From contig OX381704.1 of assembly GCA_947462335.1 (NCBI GenBank), positions 29,225,955-29,289,954 of the forward strand: 64,000 nt of DNA, read 5' to 3'. The DNA comes from Harmothoe impar (lineage: Eukaryota; Annelida; Polychaeta; Phyllodocida; Polynoidae). A program made the position numbers and the translations under genes. Positions 28,828 to 39,469 of the stretch are shown here, piece by piece. Below the pieces are notes generated by a model, which was not told the DNA's origin, made no database searches, and saw only the letters and a program-made list of their open reading frames with translations. How positions within the stretch are numbered: position 1 is the stretch's first letter; each line of letters starts with the position of its first letter.

Positions 28828-30036
28828 AGGCTCCCATTACATCGTAAGACAAAACCCGGAAGATACCGGTCAGTTGGGAGTGAGGGGGGATGTAGTCTCT
28901 CCAGAATCTTTACAGTCAGCGTCATCTTCTGGCTGCTATGTGCCCTGCTCACATGCATCATCGTCTTCGTCATCAGCGTCCAGCGGATGTTGGATGAATA
29001 CGGCATCAACGGCTACGTCTATGACACACCCGGCCAGACGCCCAAAGACGACGAAGGTGAATTGTCAGCCGTGGATCGTCTGCGCGAACGTCTGGAGCGT
29101 TCCGGTTTGTGTAAAAACCTTACGTCACTTCCCGAAACGAAGCAGATTGTGTATGAAGTGTGTGCCGACATCAAGGCAGATGAGCGATCAATATACAGCC
29201 GTTTTCCTAACATCAACCCGTTCCGCCATCGATTCCTGATCGATGGCGCGGGAATCTGCAGCGAGCAGACGACAATGGTCGTGCTCGTGCACTCGTTACA
29301 TAACCACACAGAGAGACGGGCGGCCATACGAGACACATGGGGCGGAGCCATACAAACTGACGGAGAATGGCCTCGTGCTAAAATCCAATTAGACATTAAA
29401 GTTGTATATGTATTTGGAACAAATGTTAATTCTACCGAAAATGACCTTGTTGCAGAAGAAGCCTTTACATTCAAGGACGTTATCACGGGGGACTTCATTG
29501 AAAGCTACAGTAACATGACATTAAAGTCGTTATTAGGACTGAAGTGGGTCATTCAGCATTGTTCACAGGTGAAATACTTAGTGAAAAGTGACGATGATAT
29601 GATAATTAACTTCCCCTACCTTTTAAATATAATTAAGGAACATGACTTGACTCGAAGTATCCTTGGACCCCTCAATACAGGCGCACCGGCAGCGAGGGTT
29701 GGAAAGTGGAATATAGCGCGTAGTACCTTTCCCCTCATATACTACCCCCCTTATGAATCAGGCTCTTGCTATGTTATAAGTGCTGATATTATAAAAGAAT
29801 TGTACCGCGCCTCATTCGATATACAGAGGATTTTCATAGACGATGTTTATATCACAGGTATATTAGGTAAGGTGATTGGAGTGAGGCACGTCAATAAGAG
29901 AGGGTTTGCATACTGGTCCACACCCCCACCAACTGTGTGTGACATCATGCTGAATAGAGTGATAACTGGCACCAGGATGACACCCGACTCACTACGACAG
30001 TTGTGGACTGACCTTCACGACAGGGGCAAATGCTGA
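28828..30036 (+). CDS. beta-1,3-galactosyltransferase-like protein (GT31), paralog 2; 5' exon missing
   Basis: The last coding exon, 402 codons in frame from its first base after acceptor TTCTTTCTTGCAG (ends 28827). It encodes a basic cytosolic tail, a membrane segment (IFTVSVIFWLLCALLTCIIV), a stem, and a GT31 domain with RRAAIRDTW, KSDDDMIINFP (metal-binding DDD codons 29590-29598), YYPPYESGSCY and IDDVYITGI. It aligns with paralog 1 block for block. The first ATG inside the exon (MLDEYG) lies after the membrane segment, and a TAA sits in frame at 28807, so initiation needs an upstream exon that I cannot find. Either that exon lies beyond nearby repeats or this copy has lost its start. AATAAA follows at 30467. 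Confidence 0.88.
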   Translation, partial: RLPLHRKTKPGRYRSVGSEGGCSLSRIFTVSVIFWLLCALLTCIIVFVISVQRMLDEYGINGYVYDTPGQTPKDDEGELSAVDRLRERLERSGLCKNLTSLPETKQIVYEVCADIKADERSIYSRFPNINPFRHRFLIDGAGICSEQTTMVVLVHSLHNHTERRAAIRDTWGGAIQTDGEWPRAKIQLDIKVVYVFGTNVNSTENDLVAEEAFTFKDVITGDFIESYSNMTLKSLLGLKWVIQHCSQVKYLVKSDDDMIINFPYLLNIIKEHDLTRSILGPLNTGAPAARVGKWNIARSTFPLIYYPPYESGSCYVISADIIKELYRASFDIQRIFIDDVYITGILGKVIGVRHVNKRGFAYWSTPPPTVCDIMLNRVITGTRMTPDSLRQLWTDLHDRGKC

Positions 30037-30466
30037 CAGTCAGCTGAATACTTAACTAATTATTCATGAACATAACCATGTACCTCGAGCCTCCTGTGAT
30101 ACGCTATAGTACTAATACAGTATATTATGGAGTGTTGAAGCACAAAGTGTCTGATACTCACTCCAGCAGAATAGTGTGATACTCTTTCATGATATGTGAG
30201 GACGGGCAATATTGTCAGACCATGCATAGTTCATGAACTTATTGTACGAGTCCGTAACTTCATTAGACATTATGAACCATTAGTACCACGCAGTATGGAT
30301 CAACACTTCCTATGTACATTTGTTTCTCTAGGGTGTTACCGAAATTCAATTTCCATCCAACGTTGGCCTAATTTGTAACGTTGGTGCAGTACATATACAT
30401 TTAGAAGGTTGTTGCTCCAATGCTGTGCTATTTGCTGATCATCTAATTGGACCAAACCATTGTAAC

Positions 30467-30472
30467 AATAAA
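30467..30472 (+). terminator. poly(A) signal of galactosyltransferase paralog 2
   Basis: AATAAA 430 bp after the stop, followed by GTGT-rich sequence. Confidence 0.6.
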
Positions 30473-33118
30473 ATTGTGTCTTTCGGTTGATTATAATTTC
30501 TTGTCACTGTGCTTCTCTTTAAAAGCAATATTTCTCATTTCCAGTGGGATCTAATATAAATTCCATTGCAGAATGTTAAACTATGATTATTACAGCGCAT
30601 TTGATTCTTCCTCAGCATAATTATTCTAAGGGTACCTAGGCTACTGGCATATGGTGCATGGCTTGCTGTAGTATAAATATTGGGTATACGGCTGGGAGGT
30701 ATAGCCATGTATAGTGAAAGCATTTTACATGAGAGGGCGCCAGCAGCTACATTTTAGTCGCACCCTTCTGTTGCCCAGGGAGTCGTGACTGGATTGCAGG
30801 ACTCCTGATTTAATCACACCAATAGCAACAATCCGGACCCCCCCCCCCCCCCCATATAGAATCCCTATAAATTATATTTGTTTTCCCCTGAGTGAGTGGT
30901 TTGAAGTATATGCTATTGCACAAGGAGGATCTTTGGAATACCCTGACGATGGTGTGGCGTATATATCCCATGCAGGAAATATTTCTAATTCTACCCTCAG
31001 ATATTGATCAAGGATATATCTTTTTCTATGGATAGATGCAGTCTTGGGCATTTGGAGTCCACAATTTTTCGTTTCCCCAAACAGATCCCCCGACCTTTAA
31101 GGGGCCTCCGGGCCACTTTTCTTTTTTAATCCCATCACCAGGGAGTGAAAAATATGACGAAGGCGGTTAAAATTAATTTTTACTGGGGGCTTAAATATGT
31201 AAGGAAATTTAGACTTTTCGCTTTAATTTCCTACCAAATATGCCAATATTTCTCCACTGTTAACATGTTTTTGATAAAAGATTATGGACTTTATAATTCT
31301 CTCTGTGTCTGCCCATTGATTGCATGGTTGTGCTTTGTGTATAGCCGCATATTTCAATCAACCTAACCGATAAGCGTATGTTGTTGCCTTTTCATTTGCT
31401 TATACATAGCGTGCACATGTAAGGGTTTCATGATATGTTCCTCCTATGGGGAAGCCCTGCTAGAATAACATATCAAACAAGCCATTCATTAATTGTGTCC
31501 CCACAACTTATCCCAATTATCCCCACCATGTTGGATCCCCTACGAATTACGAGTCATTTGCCGGGGTGGAATGAAAGGGGTCAACTTCATGTCGAATTAT
31601 CACCGGGAGGGCTAGCGGCTTTATCCCGCAGCTTGCCCTCAGTGCCCGATATCCCCCGAGGGGTGATGGGAGGGAAGGTGGATTCCCACACACTGGTGCG
31701 ACCTCTGCTGACACGTGTGTCCATGTATACACGGATCTAGGGGCATCCTGCAGGGGCTTCCCTACTCCCAGACAAATAATCTTTGAACTCCAGGACTTAG
31801 TCAATAGTGATACACCTAGTTAGTCATTTTTTGCCTCCCTATTACGGCTAACCATGGTTAGTTAATACTATCAAGTATAGTCAGTAGTGACCAACCCACC
31901 TTAGTCATTCTCTCCATTCCTATGAGCATCAGGCCTTGGCCAAATTTTGATTTTCCCTTTGTTATTTTTGAATATCAGATATATTTTGTTTGTCTGCCAT
32001 TTGTGCTCGTGGGATTCTGTGTTCGTCAGTATGACCAATGCCTCTATGGCTAACCTGGGACAGCCACTACAGACTAAGGCGCGGGGCATTTAGGTTATCA
32101 GTGCAGTGGGCCCCCTCGCTGTTACCCGCCTGTTACCCCGACAACATCCACTTGTGTCACTCACTCCTGTCTCGCCGACGCCCCGCCGTTTTCGGGAAAA
32201 GAGGGCATTCGGTGTTAAGTTGGGATTTACTCATCAAGGATTGGGATTTTGTCAGTTAGCCTATCATGTATGGAACCCCCATGAATTGCAGTTTTTGGTG
32301 TTTCCGCGTGTCCCCCATGGCATGACCCCAGACCGGTATAATTGACAAGCCGACAAGAGCTGTTTTAATTAACTCTTGTGATAAGGAACGATACATATTT
32401 CTAATCTTAAACTAGACAAGAGACAAGAGGGCTGGTGACAAGGGACAAGACCTATTTCCTATAATCAGCGAGGGGCATTGGGGGCATTGGCATTTATTGA
32501 AATCGACAGGTGACACAGCAACCCCACGTCTGGGTCCCTTATTCCCTCACCTTCTCTTATAACTGCAACTGGAGATACCAAGAGGGCCACAGAAGTAACA
32601 TCCTGGAATTGCTAGAAATTGAGAGGATTTTGTATTTGCGTCAGGTTGTTGAATCCTCCTATCTAACTGCAGTCGCCTGGGACTTCCATCCCAACACTGC
32701 TGTGTGTGATCCAACTGGTAGGATATAGACGCTAGGCGAGGCTGGGCTGACTTCAACCACAAATTAAGTATCGTACAAATATAGATGATGCGCCCCGAAT
32801 TCTCTTACGCTTTACCCAAGACCTATTCATCCCGGTCATTCAGCTTCTTTGTGGATTTGGAGACGACCTCTGCCATAATGGCTAATAATAAGCATTATAA
32901 TGCATGCTAAATTTAGAGTTTGTGCTTCGCTCAATATCATTATTGGAAAGTGAAGCACATAAATCAATTGTTCTTGACCTGTGCGTCTATGGTAATTATG
33001 CCCCTATATCAATTAGAACCTCAATTAATAAACGTCGACCAAGTCGTCTCCCCGTCCCCTGTCATTGATTAGGAGCTTTGAACATTGGGGATCGAGCTGT
33101 CATGTACATGATCGGGAT
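30473..33118. other. gene-free stretch
   Basis: A C-run lies at about 30839-30853. A diverged copy of the 27.6-kb repeat lies at about 31795-32115 (CCTCTATGGCTAACCTGGG, GGTTATCAGTGCAGTG). Short open frames here show no domain features. Confidence 0.5.
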
Positions 33119-33124
33119 CAGGGG

Positions 33125-33544
33125 AGTAGTATAGTATGTATCGGAACGGGACTATAGTTAACTACTGTTTATTACTCAATCGATATGCAGCCAATCAGAG
33201 GCCGCCATTTGGTCACGTGACCCGTTGCCATGGTAACGTGACCTACTTAGGGCTCTCAGCCAATCAGAAGCCAGCATTCTGGGTGACCTACTGACCTACT
33301 TAGAAGCTCTCAGCCAATCAGAGGCCGGCATTCTGGTAACCATGGTAACGTGACCTACTTACGTCACGTGACCTACTTAGGCTCAGCCAATCAGAAGCCA
33401 GCATTCTGGTAACTAGGGTAACGTGACCTACTTAGGGTTTTGTTTGTAAACAACACCACGTGGCTCTCTTGTTTGTAAACAACACCACGTGACACGTGAC
33501 TGTTTGTAAACAAACAACTTATATATAGAAAATAAACACAACAA
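33125..33544 (+). repeat. left terminal inverted repeat of Polinton B
   Basis: Nearly identical to 11622-12041, with the same four CCAAT boxes, CACGTG and TGTAAACA sites and TATATATAG. Confidence 0.95.
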
Positions 33545-33632
33545 GTTCCATGTTATGTTAAAATTATATTTTCAAAAAAAAGCACATCTGTTACAGCGTC
33601 TATGTGTAACTACGCGCGTTCTCATTCAAACA

Positions 33633-34277
33633 CTATAACACTATCATACCGTAGCAGCAGCAGGTAGGACCGGAAGAAAAGCAAGCGCACGAGCAGAAGC
33701 GACGACACCATTTGCACCATCCGGCCGTCGCGTTGGTAGCCCTACTACCCGTCGCGCGTTCAACTGGAGGTTTAAGAGTGACAAATGACGATTCTTTGTC
33801 GACGCGACTGCTAACATCAGCAGCATCAGCAGCATCGGCAGCATCGGCAGCATCGGCAGCAGCATCGGCAGCAGCGGCAGCAGCCTCGGCAGCAGCGGTA
33901 GCAGCAGCAGCAGCAGCGGTAGCAGCAGTAGCGTGAGCATTAGCAACAACAGCAGCAGCGACAGTAGCAAGGGCGGCAGAGCGGGCACTAGCAGCGTTAT
34001 CAGCGGCGACATCGGCAGCCGCAACAGCATCAGCAGCAGCAGCGTCGGCATCGGTGGCATGAGTAGCTGCATCGGCGGCAGCAACAGCAGCAGTCACAGC
34101 CGCAGCGGCAACAACAACAACGTCATCACAACCAGCGTCACTAACAGCCGCAGTAAATGCAGCAGTAGCACGCTGAGCAGCACTAGCAGCAGCAGTAGCA
34201 GAGGCTACAGCATCAGCTTCACATTCGCGCGCCGCTTCGTCATTCCGCTTCATGTCACGGTAGCAACTTTCCATCAT
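33633..34277 (-). CDS. Ala-rich hypothetical protein, Polinton B
   Basis: 214 aa from the first ATG pair, three codons longer than in copy A through triplet indels in the Ala-rich tract. Start, TATA box (34391-34398) and Cys-rich C-terminus are kept. Function unknown. Confidence 0.45.
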   Translation of the reverse strand: MMESCYRDMKRNDEAARECEADAVASATAAASAAQRATAAFTAAVSDAGCDDVVVVAAAAVTAAVAAADAATHATDADAAAADAVAAADVAADNAASARSAALATVAAAVVANAHATAATAAAAAATAAAEAAAAAADAAADAADAADAADAADVSSRVDKESSFVTLKPPVERATGSRATNATAGWCKWCRRFCSCACFSSGPTCCCYGMIVL

Positions 34278-34304
34278 GGGGATCTGCAAATTGAGGCGCG
34301 GTGC

Positions 34305-34349
<45 letters not shown>

Positions 34350-34899
34350 CGTGAACGATGATGACGATGCCGAATACGGTTTCACTCCCCCTTATATACC
34401 CTTACTCCCCCCTTTTTTCAAGCCACCGGCCAGCTGCCCCCTCACGGCAGGTCTTTAGATCAGCCTTAAGTTGCTTACTACGCGGCTCATCATCCCTCTA
34501 ATCGCATTTTCCAGCCGCCGGCCGGCTGACTGCTGACGACAGGAGAGGGTGATTTGTTTTTCTTTAGATTTAAGCCGCTTACCACACGCGCACCCTCTAG
34601 TCACAGACAGAGTGACAGAAAGGGAGGGGGTCGCTTTGTTCACGCTACCTGCAGTTGTTTTTCTATACACACGCTGAGCCCATGACCCGCTAATCCTTTA
34701 TACAGGTAACACGCGTTCAACTAATTACTCTATTGTATGACAGTCGGTACACGGATTTAATTTTAAACCACCTTCCCATCGGGATCCATGTCTGGCGGGG
34801 TGGAAGGATCCAGCTGAAAAGCGTGATTAGGGCTTTTGTTTCTCTTATGATAGCAGCAGGTCAGCATGCGACAGCTGAAAATGTCAGACTCGCCGCTCC

Positions 34900-34907
34900 T
34901 ATAAAAG
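34900..34907 (+). promoter_or_regulatory. TATA box upstream of the 216-aa ORF, Polinton B
   Basis: TATAAAAG, in the same position relative to the gene as in copy A. Confidence 0.6.
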
Positions 34908-35124
34908 ACTGAGATGCGTCTCTCTTTCCACACACCCTTCTACCATCGCCGCCGACACCGCCACCGCCGGCCAGCCGACCGCCGCCACCGCCTGCAGTCA
35001 CCGCCATCACGCCGGCAGGGAATTTCGAGCTGAATCATCTTATTGCTTATTTCTTTTTCTTTGAGCTTTTTGTTTTAAAATTTTTTATTTTCACTCAGTC
35101 TTTTTTGTTTCGGAGGAAAGAAAT

Positions 35125-35775
35125 ATGGCGCTGCAGAGGGCGCGAGTTTCTAAAAGACGGTCGCGCGAACAAAGTGCTCTCCTCAACTGCCCGGCTATTT
35201 TTTTATCTCAAAGGAGAGAGCGTCACGTAGTTGAGGTTCACGCTTCTCTTGAAGCGTACCGAATTCTCGAGAAATGCAAAGCTGAGCGCCATCGTCGTTA
35301 TACAAGAGCGGAAAAGGAAAACGTAGCGACATGGCCGAGAGCCATCTTCTCAGAACAGTATTTACTCTACCATTGCATAACAGCTGCTCTCAGCGCCCCC
35401 ACTCGTTGGGCGTTTCATGAAAAGAAAGAGCGCCGCTACTCTCCTCACCCTGCCTCCTCTTATAAAGTGAGAATAAGCGCTATGAAACGATTCGACAAGC
35501 CGATCGGTTTCTTGGGAGCGACTGCAGCTCCCACTCGGTGGGCGCGCGTTGTGGCCGACGTGAACACGGTCTCTAAACGTTTCGACGTCGTCACTTGTTA
35601 TCCCGCATATTGCAACGCAGCCGAATTGAAGAAGATAGGGACGCACCATTTTAAACCATACGCTCCAATATGTATTTGTCACCGCCGCGCTCACACGCCT
35701 TATTGCTTTTTCGAGACGATCGTGTCACAACACAGAAATAGAAAAAAAAGCGGCAAAGCGACGAGCTTTGCCTAA
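35125..35775 (+). CDS. 216-aa orphan protein, Polinton B
   Basis: Same length and features as the copy A product: basic N-terminus, duplicated APTRWA, C-terminal Cys/His cluster. Replacements relative to copy A are Arg-Ser near residue 17, Val-Ile near 74 and two Tyr-His. The frame is open in both copies, but the replacement-to-silent ratio is not low, so coding status is uncertain. Confidence 0.4.
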   Translation: MALQRARVSKRRSREQSALLNCPAIFLSQRRERHVVEVHASLEAYRILEKCKAERHRRYTRAEKENVATWPRAIFSEQYLLYHCITAALSAPTRWAFHEKKERRYSPHPASSYKVRISAMKRFDKPIGFLGATAAPTRWARVVADVNTVSKRFDVVTCYPAYCNAAELKKIGTHHFKPYAPICICHRRAHTPYCFFETIVSQHRNRKKSGKATSFA

Positions 35776-35873
35776 ATGATCAAAAAAAAAAAAAAAAAAA
35801 AAAAATTAATCTCCTCCTCCTCCTCCTCCTCCTCCTCCTCCTCCTCTTCTTCTTTTTTTTTAAAAAATAAATA

Positions 35874-35906
35874 TTTGTATCAGACTCCTCTGGAGTCTGA
35901 TACAAA
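35874..35906. terminator. perfect 15-bp stem-loop, Polinton B
   Basis: Identical to 14377-14409 in copy A. Confidence 0.5.
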
Positions 35907-35995
35907 CATTTATGACTATTGAGTGAAAATAGAATTTTATCGCAAAAAAAAAAGAAAAAAAAGTCACCTCTGCCGCCGCTACTGTGACACCGGCC

Positions 35996-36010
35996 GGTAT
36001 CAATAAAAAG
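35996..36010 (+). promoter_or_regulatory. TATA-like element before the ATPase gene, Polinton B only
   Basis: GGTATCAATAAAAAG resembles GGTATAAATAAAAAG before the major capsid gene. It sits within a roughly 87-bp segment (35934-36020) that copy A lacks. Confidence 0.4.
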
Positions 36011-36121
36011 GTCGGCTGACTTTTCTCCACAACCATTCACTACCGACCGTTCGAGTGAGAAACACAGCAGACAGTCAGACACACAACCGCTCTCTGACGC
36101 GTCCTGAAAAAAAACAAAAAA

Positions 36122-36841
36122 ATGTCGAGTAGTAAAAGCAAACTCTTCACAGAAATTCATTTCGACGCTCGACTACAAGGACCCTTTAGTTGTATCATTA
36201 GCGGTCCGTCGGGTTGTGGAAAATCGCGCTTGGTGGATCAATTTCTGAGCGACGTGAACAATTTGGTCACGCCGCCGGTGGAAAAGACTTTTTACCATTA
36301 CGGCGAGTGGCAACCTCTGTTTGAAAAAATGCAAAATCAGTACGGTGTGGAATTCAGAGAAGGTCTTCCTAGCAAAGAGTCTATAGCGGGAGACGTGGAA
36401 GTAGCAGAAGACGCTTTACGACCACACACTCTACTGATATTGGACGATCTGATGAGCAGTTCCAATCAGCAAGTGGTAGCCGACATCTTTACTAAATACT
36501 CGCATCACTGGAACGTGAGCGTCATATATATCACTCAGAACCTATTCCAGAAATCACCCGACTTTCGAACTATGAGTCTGAACGCTCACTACATGATCGT
36601 TTTCAAGAACCCGCGCGACATGGGGCAAATAGCTAGTCTGTCTCGCCAGGTGTTTCCCTCCAACGCGGCGGCCCTCTCTAGTATATTTACCCATGAACTC
36701 AAGCGACCTCACTCATACCTCCTTCTGGACTTCAAGCAGTCAACACCTGACGATCTGAGAATACGCTCCTCTTGGACGTCCATACACTCTCAGCTAGTAT
36801 TCGTACCGCTAGACAAAAAAAAGAACAAGAGAAAGCAGTAG
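36122..36841 (+). CDS. packaging ATPase (FtsK/HerA type), Polinton B
   Basis: 239 aa, intact, ending at TAG. Walker A GPSGCGKS (28-35), Walker B LLILDDLM (104-111) and ITQN (137-140). Nearly identical to copy A apart from the normal stop, Arg6 to Lys, and one Leu-to-Trp change near residue 218. Predicted to load the element's DNA into its capsid. Confidence 0.92.
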   Translation: MSSSKSKLFTEIHFDARLQGPFSCIISGPSGCGKSRLVDQFLSDVNNLVTPPVEKTFYHYGEWQPLFEKMQNQYGVEFREGLPSKESIAGDVEVAEDALRPHTLLILDDLMSSSNQQVVADIFTKYSHHWNVSVIYITQNLFQKSPDFRTMSLNAHYMIVFKNPRDMGQIASLSRQVFPSNAAALSSIFTHELKRPHSYLLLDFKQSTPDDLRIRSSWTSIHSQLVFVPLDKKKNKRKQ

Positions 36842-36846
36842 CAAAA

Positions 36847-37179
36847 ATGTCTTCTCATCTACTCGAAAGACACTTTGGTACTCTCAAGCACTTAGCTAAG
36901 TGCTCGCCAAAGGACTGCTCGCATCTAATAGACTCTGGAAGCGACGATCTGATCGCAGCATTGAGTGAGATCTGTCACAATATACTGGTAGGGAACATCC
37001 CGCTCAGCGACAAACAACTGGACAAGCTTCGAGAATCGGCTGACGTGTTGAGGGAGGTCGGCAAAAAATCTACGCCCATCAAGAAAAAGAGACGCGTCTT
37101 GGTACAAGAGGGAGGTTTCCTCATTCCGGCTCTCATAGGGATGGCCTTACCGCTTATAAAGAGCATTCTCAGTATATGA
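36847..37179 (+). CDS. small Polinton protein with hydrophobic tail, copy B
   Basis: 110 aa, starting 5 nt after the ATPase stop. The sequence is almost that of copy A (Leu47 to Ile and a penultimate Arg-Ser change). The stop overlaps the next ATG as ATGA (37176-37179), which suggests coupled translation from one transcript. Confidence 0.75.
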   Translation: MSSHLLERHFGTLKHLAKCSPKDCSHLIDSGSDDLIAALSEICHNILVGNIPLSDKQLDKLRESADVLREVGKKSTPIKKKRRVLVQEGGFLIPALIGMALPLIKSILSI

Positions 37180-38288
37180 GACACCTCATTCGACACCTAC
37201 TCGCCGACAGTACCACCACTACCGCCACCGCCAGCGTCATCGCCACCGTCGTCCCCATGACGGACTCAGAGCAGCAACAACATTACAAACGCTTAGCGCT
37301 CGTGGATCCTGAGACGCTCTACAAATCATCACGAGCAGGTCTACTTCATCATGTGCCCGCTGCTGCTACTACTAGCGCTGCTACTACTGCAGTCGCTGCT
37401 GCTAGTACTTCTACTGCTCCAAACCTTCCTCCTCTTCCTGATGAGCGTACTGAAAAGAACGAGAGTTCCGCTCCTGCCACCGCCGCCCGCCTACCTGCCG
37501 ATATGGCCTATTACCACAAGCAGGCAGAACAGTCCCTTCATCCCGACGCGGCCTTGCACCAGGTGCTACAGTTTATCTGCAGGGACTTGGACTTAGTGTT
37601 GAACGATCCCACTTTGGAATTGCGCGAGAAAATGTTGAAATACCGAAGGTTGTTGAATAGATTGCAATTTTTTCTCGCGAATCCCAACAACAGCAACATC
37701 TCTTCGTCCTACACTTCTTCGCCCCCGGCTCACCTCCGTCAGTCTGCTGAAGAAGCCAGCGCGTCCCTACTTGAGCGGTTGGTGAACCAAGTTCCCAAGA
37801 GGAATCGCACCCGGACCGTGGCGCTGTACAAACAATTGGAGAAATCCGGTGTGGTCAAGTGGAACGAGGACGGTGCGGTGCGCGAGATGTCGGGTCGGAG
37901 AATACCACCTGAGCATCGCATCAACATAGTGGACTTACTGAACGACGCCGCCAGGTTCAGGAAGACGGCGCCCAGACCGGCGGGCTACTCTCCGTTCACA
38001 AAAGCGCTGCGCGAAGCAGTTCCCACAGACTCCTTGATCGGAAACCATCTGTATAAAGCGAGCGGACCTGGCCAAAGCTTGGACACACGGCTTGCTGACA
38101 GAGGTCGGAAACGACCGAGCTTCGACTCGGAAGAAGGAGAAGCAGCAGCAGCAGCAGTAGCAGCAGCAGACTCTTCTCTCCAGGTGGACGATCAATCCTC
38201 TGACGACGAGGAGGGCAGTGAACTTTTCCAAACTCCGACTTCCTATAGGAGCGCGGGAGTAAGAAAAGGAAAGGGCGCAACCGCCTAG
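37176..38288 (+). CDS. Polinton-conserved hypothetical protein, 370 aa, copy B
   Basis: As copy A through the conserved block (KRNRTRTVALYKQLEK, NIVDLLNDAARFRK). A net 5-bp deletion at about 38253 shifts the frame, giving a shorter tail (GVRKGKGATA) that ends 37 nt before the integrase ATG instead of overlapping it. Which copy shows the original C-terminus is unknown. Confidence 0.7.
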   Translation: MRHLIRHLLADSTTTTATASVIATVVPMTDSEQQQHYKRLALVDPETLYKSSRAGLLHHVPAAATTSAATTAVAAASTSTAPNLPPLPDERTEKNESSAPATAARLPADMAYYHKQAEQSLHPDAALHQVLQFICRDLDLVLNDPTLELREKMLKYRRLLNRLQFFLANPNNSNISSSYTSSPPAHLRQSAEEASASLLERLVNQVPKRNRTRTVALYKQLEKSGVVKWNEDGAVREMSGRRIPPEHRINIVDLLNDAARFRKTAPRPAGYSPFTKALREAVPTDSLIGNHLYKASGPGQSLDTRLADRGRKRPSFDSEEGEAAAAAVAAADSSLQVDDQSSDDEEGSELFQTPTSYRSAGVRKGKGATA

Positions 38289-38325
38289 CGGCGACGTCGT
38301 CGTTCACGCCCTCAACAAGTCGACG

Positions 38326-39462
38326 ATGGGCAAACCAGTGAAGAGACTGACCAAGAAGGAAAAAGAAAAGAAGCGCGTAGTAGCTAGATATACCGACGTC
38401 AAAGCGCCCTCCAGTTTCACTAGCGTGACTAAACTCCAGAAACATCATTTTCGCCACCTAAACCCGGCCGTCATCCGAGATGCTTTAGTGTCCCTGGACG
38501 CCTACACTAAACATAAACCCATTCGGAGAAAATTCGCAAGGAACAAGACTATAACCAGCGCAATCGATCAGCAGTGGCAGATAGATCTGATGGACATGCA
38601 GGCTTTGGCGTCTCACAACGACCGCTTCCGGTACGTGGTGACGGCGATCGACGTTTTCTCTAGGTACGCGTGGGCCGTTCCCATTAAATCCAAGAGCGGC
38701 GCTGATGTTACCGAGGCCTTCCGAAAGATGACAGACACTGGCGAGAGACGACCGCGCACTGTTCAGACAGACAAGGGGAAAGAGTTTTTGAACAAGATCT
38801 TTCAAGATCACTTGAAGAGCGAGGGCATAGAGTTTTTCACTGGCGAGAACGACGACATCAAAGCTAGTCTAGTGGAGCGCTTGAACCGCAGTCTGAAGGA
38901 GAAGCTGTGGCGTTATTTCACACACAAGCGCACGTATCGCTACGTATACGTACTGCACCATGTAGTGTCTTCTTACAATCGCACTCACCACAAGACGTTG
39001 AAAATGGCGCCGGCTCAAGTCAGCTCGGAAAACAGCGAAACAGTTTTCTACCGACAAGATCTCCCAACTAACAAACAAATCGACGAAATATGGAAAAAGA
39101 AGAAAAAAACAAAGACGTCCGCCGTCGACGTCATCGCTCCGGGTGACAGAGTGAGGATGTTGAGAACTAAAGGCGCCTTCGACAAAGGGTACGAGGGAAA
39201 CTGGCGCGAGGAAGTGGTCGACGTTGCTAAGACGTTGGGAAGCAGAGGGTTCGAGCTGAAAGACGACAAGGGCGAGGAGATAAAAGGCGTCTTCTACCCG
39301 GAAGAGGTTCAGAAGGTGTACAAGAGTCGTTACGACAACAACTACCTGATAGACGAGGTGTTGCGCCGCAAGACCGTCGACGGTAAAGAGTTAGCTTTCG
39401 TACGTTGGTTAGGTTACGACGACAAGTTCAACGAGTGGATCCCCGTCAAAAAAATAACGTAG
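38326..39462 (+). CDS. retroviral-type integrase with chromodomain, Polinton B
   Basis: 378 aa, intact. Catalytic D87, D149, E184 and the C-terminal chromodomain as in copy A. Replacements (Gly78Ser, Glu134Lys, Gly137Asp, Asp208Tyr) all fall in the first 210 residues; from about codon 209 on the two genes are identical. Confidence 0.95.
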   Translation: MGKPVKRLTKKEKEKKRVVARYTDVKAPSSFTSVTKLQKHHFRHLNPAVIRDALVSLDAYTKHKPIRRKFARNKTITSAIDQQWQIDLMDMQALASHNDRFRYVVTAIDVFSRYAWAVPIKSKSGADVTEAFRKMTDTGERRPRTVQTDKGKEFLNKIFQDHLKSEGIEFFTGENDDIKASLVERLNRSLKEKLWRYFTHKRTYRYVYVLHHVVSSYNRTHHKTLKMAPAQVSSENSETVFYRQDLPTNKQIDEIWKKKKKTKTSAVDVIAPGDRVRMLRTKGAFDKGYEGNWREEVVDVAKTLGSRGFELKDDKGEEIKGVFYPEEVQKVYKSRYDNNYLIDEVLRRKTVDGKELAFVRWLGYDDKFNEWIPVKKIT

Positions 39463-39469
39463 AAAAAAA

